The notes beneath the pieces are model-generated. The model saw nothing but the letters and a program-made list of their open reading frames with translations. It searched no databases and was not told the DNA's origin. The position numbers and the translations under genes were made by a program. A stretch of DNA of 64,000 nt from Pachyseris speciosa (taxonomy: Eukaryota > Cnidaria > Anthozoa > Scleractinia > Pachyseridae): the NCBI GenBank assembly GCA_016490735.1, contig JAEMWC010000013.1, positions 62,001 through 126,000 of the forward strand, read 5' to 3'. Of the stretch, positions 1 through 8,506 are shown piece by piece. The first letter of the stretch is position 1. Each line of letters starts with the position of its first letter.

Positions 1-731
1 TTTTCCAATAGCCTTATGAATATCAATAGCACCACCATAATAATTTTTAGTAGTATTTTTTGCTACGTCAATTATTCCATGGTGTCCTTGAATTGCTTTC
101 CCAAATGCTTTCATAAATTTAGGATCTGTGAAAGGCTTCGGAATGAGAACTCCTTGAGATATAAATCTTGGATCAAATAAATCTGCTAAAGAGCCTCCGG
201 TCGTTGAATGAAATTTTTTCGCCCATTTTTGAATATCTTCGGGTTTGGCGTACATTATATCTCCAATAATATTTCCACCCATTTTATCCAAATCGGGTCT
301 ATCTGTTTTATAACGAATGTTACGACGCACTTTGGTTGAAAGTTGATTTAAAGCCTCTGATCCAACTTTTTGTAAAATGGGAGATGCTTTTTTTATTCTG
401 TTATCAATCGCACGTTGCTGAAGTTGTAGATTTCTCATTGCTTCAGAAGCATAATATCTTCCCATTTCAACACCTTTCTTCGCTAAAAAAGGGACTCCAT
501 GCTCCAAGAATCCTGTAAGTGCCATATCTGCGGCTGAATCTAGTATGCCCGCCCCTTCAGACGGGCTAATTAGTTTAAATTATTTCTTTTAACAAATTTA
601 GTTTTTGTGATTCCACATTCAGCACAAGTGCATTTCAGCATAGTTCGACCATTTTTAGTCATTTCAAACCTTTCACTTCCTGGTACACATTCAGTGACTT
701 TCTTCTGTTTGATACAATACGATTTTACCAT
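1..731 (-). pseudogene. Zinc-cluster viral protein, frameshifted, runs off left edge
   Basis: The start is ATG 731-729, directly after a late-type promoter box. The first 53 codons end with a cysteine cluster CxCxxC (residues 34-39: CTCAEC) followed by a basic tail, and stop at TAA 572-570. A second frame, shifted by one or two bases, is open from about 576 to the window edge (about 190 codons). It begins near LDSAADMALTG and GVPFLAKKGVEMGRYY and looks like the remainder of the same protein. Role unknown; as the last gene of the leftward capsid operon it is probably a virion or core component (inference). The cysteine cluster could bind zinc or nucleic acid. I recall similar proteins in cnidarian genomes but could not search. 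The frameshift lies in an A/T-rich run and could be decay or a base error. Confidence 0.55.
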
Positions 732-749
732 ATATTATTATATTAGATT
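732..749 (-). promoter_or_regulatory. Late-type promoter box
   Basis: On the minus strand this reads AATCTAATATAATAATAT and abuts the ATG at 731. Confidence 0.55.
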
Positions 750-753
750 ATTT

Positions 754-1266
754 TTAATACTTCAAATACAAATCACCATTTCTTTCTTCAATGTCTTGTT
801 TGGGGAATATTTTTATGTCATTATTGTAAGCTATCAATTGATTTATCTTGTTTTGAGGTATAAGAAAACCTCCTTTTTGTTTCTTTCCAAATAATTTATT
901 AATTCCCATACTCCCAAGAGCTGAAATAGCACCTGTAGCCAATGCTGGAGCTGCTTTTGAAATTGCTGTAGTAGCATATGGCAATAATCTTGTTCCTAGT
1001 GAAAAAAGACTGCTCCACAAAGAACCACCTTCTTGTACACTTTTTCGTATTTGAGTTTTTGATATATTAATGTCTGAGCCTTTTCCTGATCTTTTTTATT
1101 TCATTAATTTATTGATCTGTCTTTTAGTTAACATGAGTTGATCAGAACCAGTTAACTCATTTTTTGTCAATCGTAATGTGACTGCATTATTTGATTTTAT
1201 AGCTCTTGCTAGTTTTTCTTTCTGACCTTGTGAAAGTTTCACTCCATGAGGATGATAAGTATTCAT
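754..1266 (-). pseudogene. Small glycine/alanine-rich virion protein with one in-frame stop
   Basis: From ATG 1266-1264 the frame would give 170 residues but is cut by TAA at 1098-1096 (codon 57). The part before the stop holds KLSQGQKEKLARA and MLTKRQINKL. The part after it holds a hydrophobic Ala/Gly-rich stretch (LLPYATTAISKAAPALATGA), then GINKLFGKK and GGFLIPQNKINQLIAY. A basic start followed by an amphipathic, membrane-seeking middle resembles adenovirus pX/pVI-type core or membrane-active proteins. That comparison is inference from composition only. The N-terminal LSxxQKxKL motif recurs in the next gene (1300-1659). Confidence 0.5.
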
Positions 1267-1285
1267 ATAATATATATTTAGATTA
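1267..1285 (-). promoter_or_regulatory. Late-type promoter box
   Basis: On the minus strand this reads TAATCTAAATATATATTAT and abuts the ATG at 1266. Confidence 0.55.
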
Positions 1286-1299
1286 AATTGTATTTAAAT

Positions 1300-1659
1300 T
1301 CAATCATCTGGATAACCATCATCTTCACCAAAATCATAAACGAATTCAGTTACACCAAAATCTTCTAAAGGAATAGGACCTCTTTCAACGTTTAACCAGA
1401 TCAGATTTTTTGGTAAAAAGATTTCTGCATTTTCATTATACTTTTTGGCTTTTTCCAGAATGTAAATATGATCATGTTCCAATACAATTACATCAACATC
1501 TTCATCAATGATTTCGTCATCTTTTGTCACGAATATTTCACAATTTTTCATTTGCTCTTTAGCAAGAAAAATTGTTTCACTTGTTTTTGCTTTATATGCT
1601 TGTCCAAGCTTTTTTTTCTGACTTGATGAGAGTTCTATTTTATAAGAAATAGTAGTCAT
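1300..1659 (-). CDS. Hypothetical viral protein, 119 aa
   Basis: Intact frame between two genes of the leftward capsid cluster. The N-terminus (IELSSSQKKKLGQAYKAKTS) matches in pattern the N-terminus of the neighbour at 1266, suggesting a shared module. The C-terminal half is acidic (EDDGYPDD at the end) with alternating Val/Ile/Asp stretches. No TM segment or signal peptide is visible. Function not recognised. The position between the major capsid gene and the GGFLIP gene suggests a minor virion or scaffold-like role. The start at 1659 is supported by the promoter box immediately upstream. Confidence 0.6.
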   Translation of the reverse strand: MTTISYKIELSSSQKKKLGQAYKAKTSETIFLAKEQMKNCEIFVTKDDEIIDEDVDVIVLEHDHIYILEKAKKYNENAEIFLPKNLIWLNVERGPIPLEDFGVTEFVYDFGEDDGYPDD

Positions 1660-1676
1660 ATATATTAGAGTAGATA
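1660..1676 (-). promoter_or_regulatory. Late-type promoter box
   Basis: On the minus strand this reads TATCTACTCTAATATAT and abuts the ATG at 1659. Confidence 0.55.
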
Positions 1677-1679
1677 ATT

Positions 1680-2917
1680 TTACATTGATCTGAGGATCAG
1701 TTTTCCATCAGTCTTTCTCATTTCAACTTCCTGTTCATAGAGGACTAATGCGTAACATGAATAATCGGCGTTGGTCCCGTCACTTAAATTGTATTTGAAA
1801 GTTAATTTTGTCATTCCATCTTTTATATCCTGTTTTTGTTTTGTAAGATCAAAGTAAATGAAAGGGAATATGGAACCGAAGTTACCCTTGTTAAGGAGAG
1901 TGGAATCGCTAAACTCATTAATTGCTTCAACGTACTTCAAAACATCTCTGAATACCCTTGATGGTTCAGTTGATGGCTTATAATGAACCTCTAGATAATC
2001 GTTTCCATTCCCAACCTCAAGATGACAACTCGTCATTGTTCGGTTATTTGCAACTGAAAATGTGTTATACACGAATTTATTAGCTGTCTGAGATTCATTA
2101 TTTGCGTCATTGATTATAAAAACAAATACATGCCTTGGTTTGTTTATTCCCGTTGAAATACGGAAATTAGCTGTTTGTTGTCTCGTTGAGTTACCCCTCT
2201 CAACCATCTCTCTCATGTAAGTCCATTTTCTATTATCAAGATATTTACCCATGTATAATGACTTTCCATCTGCGTTGAAAATAATACGAGGGACGATTAA
2301 TTGAAATTTTGTGAGTACAACGCGACAATTATCAGCGGCCTGCCAAATTAAATTTGCATCACTTTCAAGTGTCAAGTTCAACTCTGTTTTTGAATTTGGT
2401 AAAAGTTCATTCCACAAGCTCTTGAAAAATCCATATCTATTCAATGGTATTTCTACATTTTGTTATAATTAGCTTGAACTGCTCTATCTTCAGCATGTCT
2501 GTTTGTGTCAAGATAAAAGAACTCATTCTTCCCTTGAGAGGAAGCAAAACCTTGTGAATACTCAAGTAAGGATTTAATATTTGTCGCTTGGTTAGCATCT
2601 CGGCATTCATAAACATCAACACCGTTCATCTTCACATTAATAACATTAATTAATTAAAGACTAGAATTTACCATACCGTTTCTATCATCAGCGGCAATAT
2701 CAGCTCCATCTGCAAGCTTCTTTACAGTGAAATCAACATTTAAACGAGCATTGAACCAATCGAATGGTGTAGTTTCTCCACTGTTATCAACAACGAAACG
2801 ATAACCAGTTTTCTTCTGATGAGCATTATTTGCGACAACAGTATTTAATGCTGTTTCAAGCTCAAAGACAATATCTTCATATCGTTCGATATATTTTGAT
2901 TCTCGATAATTTGACAT
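1680..2917 (-). pseudogene. Double-jelly-roll major capsid protein (Polinton/adintovirus type), broken
   Basis: Three minus-strand pieces form one decayed gene of about 410 codons. 2917-2654 has FDWFNARLNVDFTVKKLADG and ends at a premature stop. About 2645-2455 has KMNGVDVYECRDANQATNIK and LLEYSQGF. About 2459-1680 has the long C-terminal half with NRYGFFKSLWNELLPNSK and LIVPRI. The order 'strand with lipid-like DWFNA, LLEY helix, second jelly roll' matches the layout I know for Polinton-type capsid proteins (family knowledge from memory). Breaks: a frame change near 2,640-2,655, and a frame change near 2,455-2,460 where some residues also seem to be lost. The protein would form hexameric capsomers. 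Assignment rests on pattern and on neighbours (penton, ATPase, fibre). Confidence 0.6.
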
Positions 2918-2936
2918 ATATTAATGGGTTAGATAA
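2918..2936 (-). promoter_or_regulatory. Late-type promoter box of the capsid gene
   Basis: On the minus strand this reads TTATCTAACCCATTAATAT, directly before the ATG at 2917. Confidence 0.5.
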
Positions 2937-2939
2937 AAG

Positions 2940-3216
2940 TTATTTCTTTCTTAGTTTTTCACCTGAGATAAGTTGACTAAGTCTTTCATTCACTTCATTT
3001 TGTGTTAATGGTTTAGGATTTATAGTTTTGGTCAGTTTAGGTTTTGTCTTTCTCTTGCTTAAAAGTTCAATTATTTTATCACCAGCTTTTTTGCCAGCAT
3101 AATCACTAATTGTTGTAGCTGTTTTTTCAACTGCTTTTTTTCCAACAGTTTTGATAATGTCAGTCAGGACACCTTCACCATGTTGTTCATATTTTTTTAT
3201 ATTCAAATCGTTTCAT
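2940..3216 (-). pseudogene. Small lysine-rich protein with an early frameshift
   Basis: The only ATG next to the promoter box is 3216-3214, but its frame stops after nine codons because of a run of seven A (plus-strand T7 at 3192-3198). The main frame (from about 3206 to 2940, 88 codons) is one base out of phase with that ATG. It contains HGEGVLTDIIKTVGKKAVEK, an amphipathic basic segment, then KRKTKPKLTKTINPKP and a charged tail ending KLRKK. A short basic protein between the penton and capsid genes suggests a DNA-condensing core or membrane-active minor virion protein (inference). The A7 slip could be mutation or an assembly error. Confidence 0.5.
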
Positions 3217-3234
3217 ATACTATATAATTAGATT
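3217..3234 (-). promoter_or_regulatory. Late-type promoter box
   Basis: On the minus strand this reads AATCTAATTATATAGTAT, before the ATG at 3216. It supports that ATG over the internal in-frame start. Confidence 0.5.
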
Positions 3235-3238
3235 GTAT

Positions 3239-4021
3239 TTATAATTCCGTCCCTCTCAAGAATATCTCAATATACCAATCTATCCCGTTTAAATGAACTG
3301 GTGCTCCAGAAGAATCAGTTACGTTAAAATGTATTGAACTGATCGTATGTGTTGAGACTGGATTCCATGAAAGAAAACGAGGTTTGTATGTAAAAGGTAA
3401 AGATCTAACACGATCTGTAACTGGAATAACAGCAATTGTAGATGTACTATTTCCATCGACGATGCTATCTATCACCTTATCACAGTTAATATAAATTTCG
3501 TCTACTCCGCGTGTTATATCGGGTAAATTTGTTCCATACTCTGTTTGAGTGACTATTTTTGACTCAAAGCCGATAAGTTTTCTGAATCCAAAATTTCTTA
3601 GATCCACTTGATAATTTTCATTAAGTTCAATCAAAATACGATATGTTGATAAAATGAAAAACATATTAACACCGTACTTCTTTTTAGCATCATCAGGATC
3701 ATCAACAACTAAATGTTTATTTTTTCTCATATACTCATGGATGTAACTATTGATATCATCATATGAGTACATACCATCAAAAAAAGTTATTGTTTCCCAA
3801 TTTGAACCCTTGTTGTAACTGTATTTAATTTGATTATTCCCATAAGATTGTCTGATATTATACCAACTGTATGTCATATTGATAGTCTTTACAGTGATTT
3901 CATATTTCATATCATTCGATAATATGAGAGGAGTATTAAATCTTTTTGTAAAATCATGACTTTGACTGACACTAATTTTGTCTCTGTTTTTACTGTTGAA
4001 TCGTAATGAAATTTCTGTCAT
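3239..4021 (-). CDS. Penton-like (single jelly-roll) minor capsid protein
   Basis: Intact 260-residue protein, predicted from spacing to be almost all beta strand. It opens with EISLRFNSKNRDKISV and has a central block FGFRKLIGFES followed by EIYINCDKVIDS and a C-terminal SSIHFNVTDSSGAPV with WYIEIFL. The 'FG.RK.LGF ... INCD ... F.V.D..G..V' layout is what I recall for penton/minor capsid proteins of Polinton-like elements in animals. It would occupy the fivefold vertices and receive the fibre. No stop or frameshift is seen. Neighbours are the coiled-coil gene (six bases upstream of the shared spacer) and the small basic gene. Alternative: another single-jelly-roll structural protein. Confidence 0.6.
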   Translation of the reverse strand: MTEISLRFNSKNRDKISVSQSHDFTKRFNTPLILSNDMKYEITVKTINMTYSWYNIRQSYGNNQIKYSYNKGSNWETITFFDGMYSYDDINSYIHEYMRKNKHLVVDDPDDAKKKYGVNMFFILSTYRILIELNENYQVDLRNFGFRKLIGFESKIVTQTEYGTNLPDITRGVDEIYINCDKVIDSIVDGNSTSTIAVIPVTDRVRSLPFTYKPRFLSWNPVSTHTISSIHFNVTDSSGAPVHLNGIDWYIEIFLRGTEL

Positions 4022-4038
4022 ATACTATTAGAGTAGAT
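4022..4038 (-). promoter_or_regulatory. Late-type promoter box
   Basis: On the minus strand this reads ATCTACTCTAATAGTAT, abutting the ATG at 4021. It also overlaps the 3' end of the upstream gene. Confidence 0.55.
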
Positions 4039-4909
4039 ATTTAGTTATTATTTTATTAAGCTCTTCATTATCGATGATATTCAATCTTTTTAATAAATGC
4101 AATATCTTCACAAACTCATCTCTAACACTTGTACTATTATTACCAGCAAAAATAGACCCACCGAGTAACTGGAGTCGTGAAAGCAAGTCTTCTATATTGT
4201 TATAATAAACAACACCGGCTCCATCTTGTCTTTTTCTCTTTCTAATACCTTCAGCGAGTGTCTTTGAGCCTTCTTCAATAAGATCAATTCTTTTTCGGTA
4301 CTTTTGCATCAATTTAATGTCTTGAGTTAATTCATTTATTTGTTCTTTATTATTATTATCCCTCTCCTTTTTAGTTTTTGATAGTACTCCTTTTTGACGT
4401 CCAAGTTCTTTGAATAATTTACCAATATTTGCATCATAGTCGGCAATATTGATAATTCCATTCATATGTTGATCGAGTATTTGTGATGGAGGAGGTAATT
4501 TGTATTTCATTAATGTTTGAACCTCCTCAGGTGAAAAACCCTTATCAAGATTTGACTTATAAGGTGATTTTATTTCAGACATCATTTCTGGTTTATAATC
4601 AATTGGTAATTTTGTTGTTTCCGTAGGTTTTGTTTCAGGTAATGTATTCAAAAGCATAAGATCTTCAAAACCGGATGTCAATGCTTTTTGATTTTGTTTC
4701 AACTGTTTAATAACTTCATCCTGTTTTTTGTCGATACTTTCTTTCACACTCTTTTGAACATCTATAGAAGGTTTTAATAATTCCGATGTTGTATCATATG
4801 CATCCTGTTTTCTGTTTTCATAAGTCTTGATAACCTCACGAACTTCTCTCGTCTTATTTCCAGCTTCAATTCCACTTTGAAGAAGCCTTTTCATACGCTC
4901 TATATCCAT
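4028..4909 (-). CDS. Coiled-coil viral structural protein, 293 aa
   Basis: The start is the ATG at 4909-4907, abutting the divergent promoter; an upstream TTG at 4915 in frame is less likely. Residues about 1-80 are charged and heptad-like (KSVKESIDKKQDEVIKQLKQ). The middle is proline-rich (LPETKPTETTKLPIDYKP), then comes SPEEVQTLMKYKLPPPSQIL. Residues about 170-225 form a second coiled coil ending in KRKRQDGAGVVYYNN. The C-terminus is a helical LLSRLQLLGGS...ILHLLKRLN segment. No enzyme motif. It is divergently transcribed from the packaging ATPase with 48 bp between starts; the right-hand element has a short ORF in the same divergent position. Function unknown, possibly scaffold or cement. 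Confidence 0.6.
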   Translation of the reverse strand: MDIERMKRLLQSGIEAGNKTREVREVIKTYENRKQDAYDTTSELLKPSIDVQKSVKESIDKKQDEVIKQLKQNQKALTSGFEDLMLLNTLPETKPTETTKLPIDYKPEMMSEIKSPYKSNLDKGFSPEEVQTLMKYKLPPPSQILDQHMNGIINIADYDANIGKLFKELGRQKGVLSKTKKERDNNNKEQINELTQDIKLMQKYRKRIDLIEEGSKTLAEGIRKRKRQDGAGVVYYNNIEDLLSRLQLLGGSIFAGNNSTSVRDEFVKILHLLKRLNIIDNEELNKIITKYLL

Positions 4910-4957
4910 ATACAATTATATTAGATAAAAACGTATCCTAATCTAAACTACTATTAT
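4910..4957. promoter_or_regulatory. Bidirectional late-type promoter
   Basis: The 48-bp spacer holds two opposed boxes: TTATCTAATATAATTGTAT (minus, 4928-4910) ending at the coiled-coil start, and AATCTAAACTACTATTAT (plus, 4940-4957) ending at the ATPase start. Nothing else fits in the spacer, so both genes must be driven from here. Confidence 0.6.
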
Positions 4958-5599
4958 ATGGAAATCCCAAATTATGACATTTTTCTGGATTCAAACAAGT
5001 CTTTTACACAGTTGTATCCGTATATGCCAAAAGACACATTTAGAATGTTGCTAGCAGGAAACAGTGGCTCCGGAAAGATTACGTTATTTTTACATTTAAT
5101 TTTAGAACCCTTAGTTTACTATGATCAGATTTTTTTATACGCTAAGAACTTGGATCAGGACAAGTATCAGTATCTACAGCAAAAGATGGATAAAATAAGC
5201 AAACAAGTTGGTTGTCCCGTTTCAATATGCAGTCAAGATGAAATTTTACCAGTTGAACAAGTTAAAGACACTGAATTGCAACGATTAGTTGTGTTCGATG
5301 ATTTTGTAACGGATAAAAAACAAGATCAAATTATAAACTATTTTATTCAAGGTCGTCACAAAAATTGCTCAGTACTGTACCTAACGCAGTCATTCTATGG
5401 ATGCCCAAAATCTATTAGGCTCAATTGTAGCCACTTCTGTCTATACGACTTCCCATCATCAAGAGAGAGAAACTTGATCTCCCAAGAACTCGGAATCGAT
5501 AAGCAAAAGTATATTGAAGCAACTAAAAAACCATATTCTTTCTGTTATGTTGACAAGCCAATGAAAACAGTGAAGAGAAAATTTTATGGTGCTATCTAA
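4958..5599 (+). CDS. A32-like FtsK/HerA genome-packaging ATPase with altered Walker A
   Basis: 213-residue P-loop ATPase that would pump viral DNA into the capsid at the portal vertex. FRMLLAGNSGSGKI (residues 28-41) is the Walker A loop; the residue after the invariant Lys40 is Ile instead of Ser/Thr (codon att), which removes the usual Mg2+ ligand. LVVFDD (110-115) is Walker B and LTQSFY is the sensor-like strand. The HFCLYDFPSSRERNL stretch and the C-terminal KPYSFCYVDKP are also present in the right-hand homologue (63145-63810). The frame is otherwise intact. The next gene (fibre) starts 12 bases after the stop, and the stop codon overlaps its promoter box. Activity is doubtful unless Ile is tolerated. 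Confidence 0.8.
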   Translation: MEIPNYDIFLDSNKSFTQLYPYMPKDTFRMLLAGNSGSGKITLFLHLILEPLVYYDQIFLYAKNLDQDKYQYLQQKMDKISKQVGCPVSICSQDEILPVEQVKDTELQRLVVFDDFVTDKKQDQIINYFIQGRHKNCSVLYLTQSFYGCPKSIRLNCSHFCLYDFPSSRERNLISQELGIDKQKYIEATKKPYSFCYVDKPMKTVKRKFYGAI

Positions 5600-5610
5600 T
5601 CTAATATTAT
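5594..5610 (+). promoter_or_regulatory. Late-type promoter box of fibre gene A
   Basis: ATCTAATCTAATATTAT runs into ATG 5611. The ATPase stop codon (5597-5599) is embedded in it. Confidence 0.55.
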
Positions 5611-6341
5611 ATGGGTATATTCAACTTTTTACCAGACGATCATATTGGTCATATCAGAACAGGAACGGGAAAAAGAGGCCCTCCTGGAATTGGATTTAAA
5701 TTGACCGATGATAATAATTACGATATTCAAAACAAGCGTTTGACTAATGTCGGATCGCCGGTAGATGATAATGATAGTGCAACGCGAGAATATGTGAATG
5801 ACGCTATTTTGTCAACTGAAGGAGCTCAGATAAATCCATTTGCATTCCTTCTTAAAGATATATCAAAAACATCTGTAACACAAAATGCAAATAATCTTCA
5901 ATTAGAAGACTTCAATAAAAGTCCATATAAGATCAACAAAAAATCATTGTCTTTTATAATTCCAGATGAAAGCATTACATCTGATTTTGTGTTCAATGTA
6001 TCACAATTAGAAGTTTCAAAGTACACTTTTGTGGTTGAATTTTATACAGAAAATAATCCAGGGCAGGCGACAATTAAAATAGAAATGGGACATTAAATTT
6101 ACATATAAGAAAAAGTCCAATACAAAGAGCATTTTAAAAGACATATGTTGTTGATGGTTATCTTAAGAAAATATTCTTCATTGAAAAAACAAGTCAAGCA
6201 GCCTCAACGATTAAATTAATAGTTATTTCACCAAACGTATGGAATAATGTGAAACATCATATTATAGTTTATGGTGTCTTTGGGTTTCATAACATTATTT
6301 TATCACATGTTCATGGTCCCGTTTTTAAAGTGGAATATTAA
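5611..6341 (+). pseudogene. Fibre gene A: short collagen-like start, shaft repeat, beta head; frameshifted
   Basis: The frame from 5611 (MGIFNFLPDD) runs to a stop at 6096. It has a minimal collagen-like GKRGPPGIG, a shaft unit of the 'NYDIQNKRLTNVGSPVDDN..TREYV' kind found in phage and viral trimeric tail fibres, and INPFAFLLKDIS. That last element matches the NPFKYLM element of the right-hand fibre and marks the junction to the head. From about 6133 another frame continues to TAA 6339-6341 with beta-rich SPNVWNNVKHHIIVYGV, apparently the head's C-terminus, so there is at least one frameshift around 6,095-6,130. Likely receptor-binding spike of the virion (inference). Confidence 0.55.
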
Positions 6342-6342
6342 C

Positions 6343-8491
6343 ATGGAAAATTCTCACAAAATCATTAATGTGCCAAACCCGACAGAATCACATGAATTGG
6401 TAACAAAAGCATTTATGGATCAAAATTTATCTTCTTTTGTGAAAAAAGATGGTTCAATTAGCATGACTGGAAATCTGGACCTTGGAAATAATCATATTCT
6501 CAATGTTCAAAATCCGACTCTTTTACATCAAGTCGCAACAAAGGTGTACGTTGATCATAATGTATCTGGAGGTCAACATTTAGCTTTCGTGAAAAAAGAT
6601 GGTTCTGTTGCTATGGCTGGTAATCTAGATATGGGAGAACATTTAATCATTCGAATGGGTTACGGAAAACAGGATCTTGATGGTGTTAATAAGTCTCAGC
6701 TTGATTCTTCAATTACCAGCTGTTTAGCAAGAGATGGTAGCCAACCTGCTTTAGGAAATTTAAATATGGCCGGATATGAAATCGAGGACTTGAAAGACGT
6801 TGATAACAGCACACCAGCTGAAAACGCCGTTAACAAAAAATATATCGATCAAACTTGCGAAACAAACTTGATGTGATTGCTCAACAAGACCTAAACATGA
6901 ACAACAATGCCATTACAGGTCTTGCTCCACCGGTCAATTTAGATGATTGTGTTTCAAAACGTTATACTCACGAGTATTTTCTTCGACGAGACGGTTCGAC
7001 TGCGATGTATGGAAATTTGTCAATGAGTGGAAATATAGTTACAAATGTAGGTGATGTGAAAAATGATGGTGATGCGGTGAATTTCAGAGTTTTGAATCGA
7101 GCTTCACAAACCATCAGAGCAAACACTTTATTATTGAATGGAACAAACGCGATGACGGCGGATATGAAACTTGGAAGGCATAAAATCATTAACTTAAAAA
7201 AGGAACAAATAAAACCGATGCCGTAAATTTAGATCAATTAGAAAAAAGTCATATTTCATCTGCTTCTCATCCAAAGAATGCTTTCAAATATTTGATGAAT
7301 GATATCGATGAAGTTAGTACTGAATATGGCTTGAAAGTTAATAGATATATTAATTTACCTCGTTCACCACATATAATTTCATAAAAGGTCATTGATGTAG
7401 ACTTGAATAAAGAAGATAATCATATTTTTAGAGCTAGAATTGGATTCAATATGTATACAATAAAAGATGGAAAATACACTTTCATTCTTGAATGGCTATT
7501 TCCTGATTATGAAGGAATGAATCTTAGTAGTGTAACATTCAGTGCAACTGGTGGAATTACAATTCAGAGAACAGTAGGGAGAAAATTTGATAACAGAAAT
7601 GAAGATCATTCGAGATATTTATTATGGATTGAAAAACCTTCAGTAAGTTCACCGCCTGCATATTTATATTGTACGATTCATATTAATGCTAACCCAACTT
7701 ATCCAAATAAGTACAAAGTTCCTTGTGTTGTATATGGTATTGATTTTGAAGCTGTAGACGTTCGATCAAGTGTTTACGACTTCACTGAAGCTTATAAAAT
7801 CGTGAATGAAAAAATACAATTACAAACTGATTTAGATTTGAATGGACATGCTTTGATAAATGAATCAAAAAACTTGTTTGATGGTCAAAACGGTGAATTA
7901 ACAATGCTGAATGATATTAATATGAACACGTTTCTAATAAAGGAGGCTAAACTTGGTGGTGATTTAAATCTAAATGGCCATAGAATTCATAATGGTGGTT
8001 TAAAACTATTTCGTTCAAGCGTTACAGGTGTAATTATGGAAACATCTTTTGATTTGGGTGGTTATTCTATTTATCAACCTAAACTAGGTGGTGATTTAGA
8101 TTTGAATGGGAATGGAATAATTGGTCAAATACAATATTTAAACTGCTTTGTTAAAGCCAGTCAAGGCCATAATAAGAATACTTTGAAGCCTGTTTTAATT
8201 AATGGCGCTGAATATTTAGTTATTCATAACAATAACTTTTATATTAAGAAAATGTATATTATACAAGGAACAAAACCCGGAATATTATACTTCAAGAAAA
8301 AGAATGAAGGCGCTGGATTATTACCATTTCCAGCAACTATTTTTGAACACAGACAATCTTCTATGAGTAGAAACATCACAATGGTTAACGTCAACAAATC
8401 ATTATCGAGAGGCTATTTTATAATTGATTATTCTCATCCAAATGATAAAGCATTTGACATCACATTTACATTAGAAGTAGTTATGAATTAA
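6343..8491 (+). pseudogene. Fibre gene B: long shaft-repeat fibre with three breaks
   Basis: Repeats of about 45 residues of the type 'VKKDGSISMTGNLDLGNNHI...NPT..HQVATKVYVD' run from 6343 to about 7,200; similar units in phage and viral tail fibres form trimeric beta shafts. AFKYLMNDIDEVS marks the neck. A beta head follows (7,403-7,760), then a second run of units (LGGDLDLNGNGI) and a C-terminal beta domain to 8491. Breaks: frame change near 6,865; frame change at the A-rich run near 7,195-7,205; in-frame TAA at 7382-7384. The 6,720-7,060 part is strikingly like residues of the right-hand fibre (NMAGYEIEDLKDV versus NMAGWAIEDLKDV). No promoter box precedes 6343, so this may be a 5'-truncated fibre or part of gene A. 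Confidence 0.55.
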
Positions 8492-8506
8492 TCTAAATCA
8501 ATATAT
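8489..8506 (+). promoter_or_regulatory. Late-type promoter box of fibre gene C
   Basis: TAATCTAAATCAATATAT immediately precedes ATG 8507. The stop of the previous gene (TAA 8489-8491) lies inside it. Confidence 0.55.

Noticed and set aside
6968..7189. 73-codon minus frame
   Set aside because: Antisense shadow of the fibre shaft repeats.
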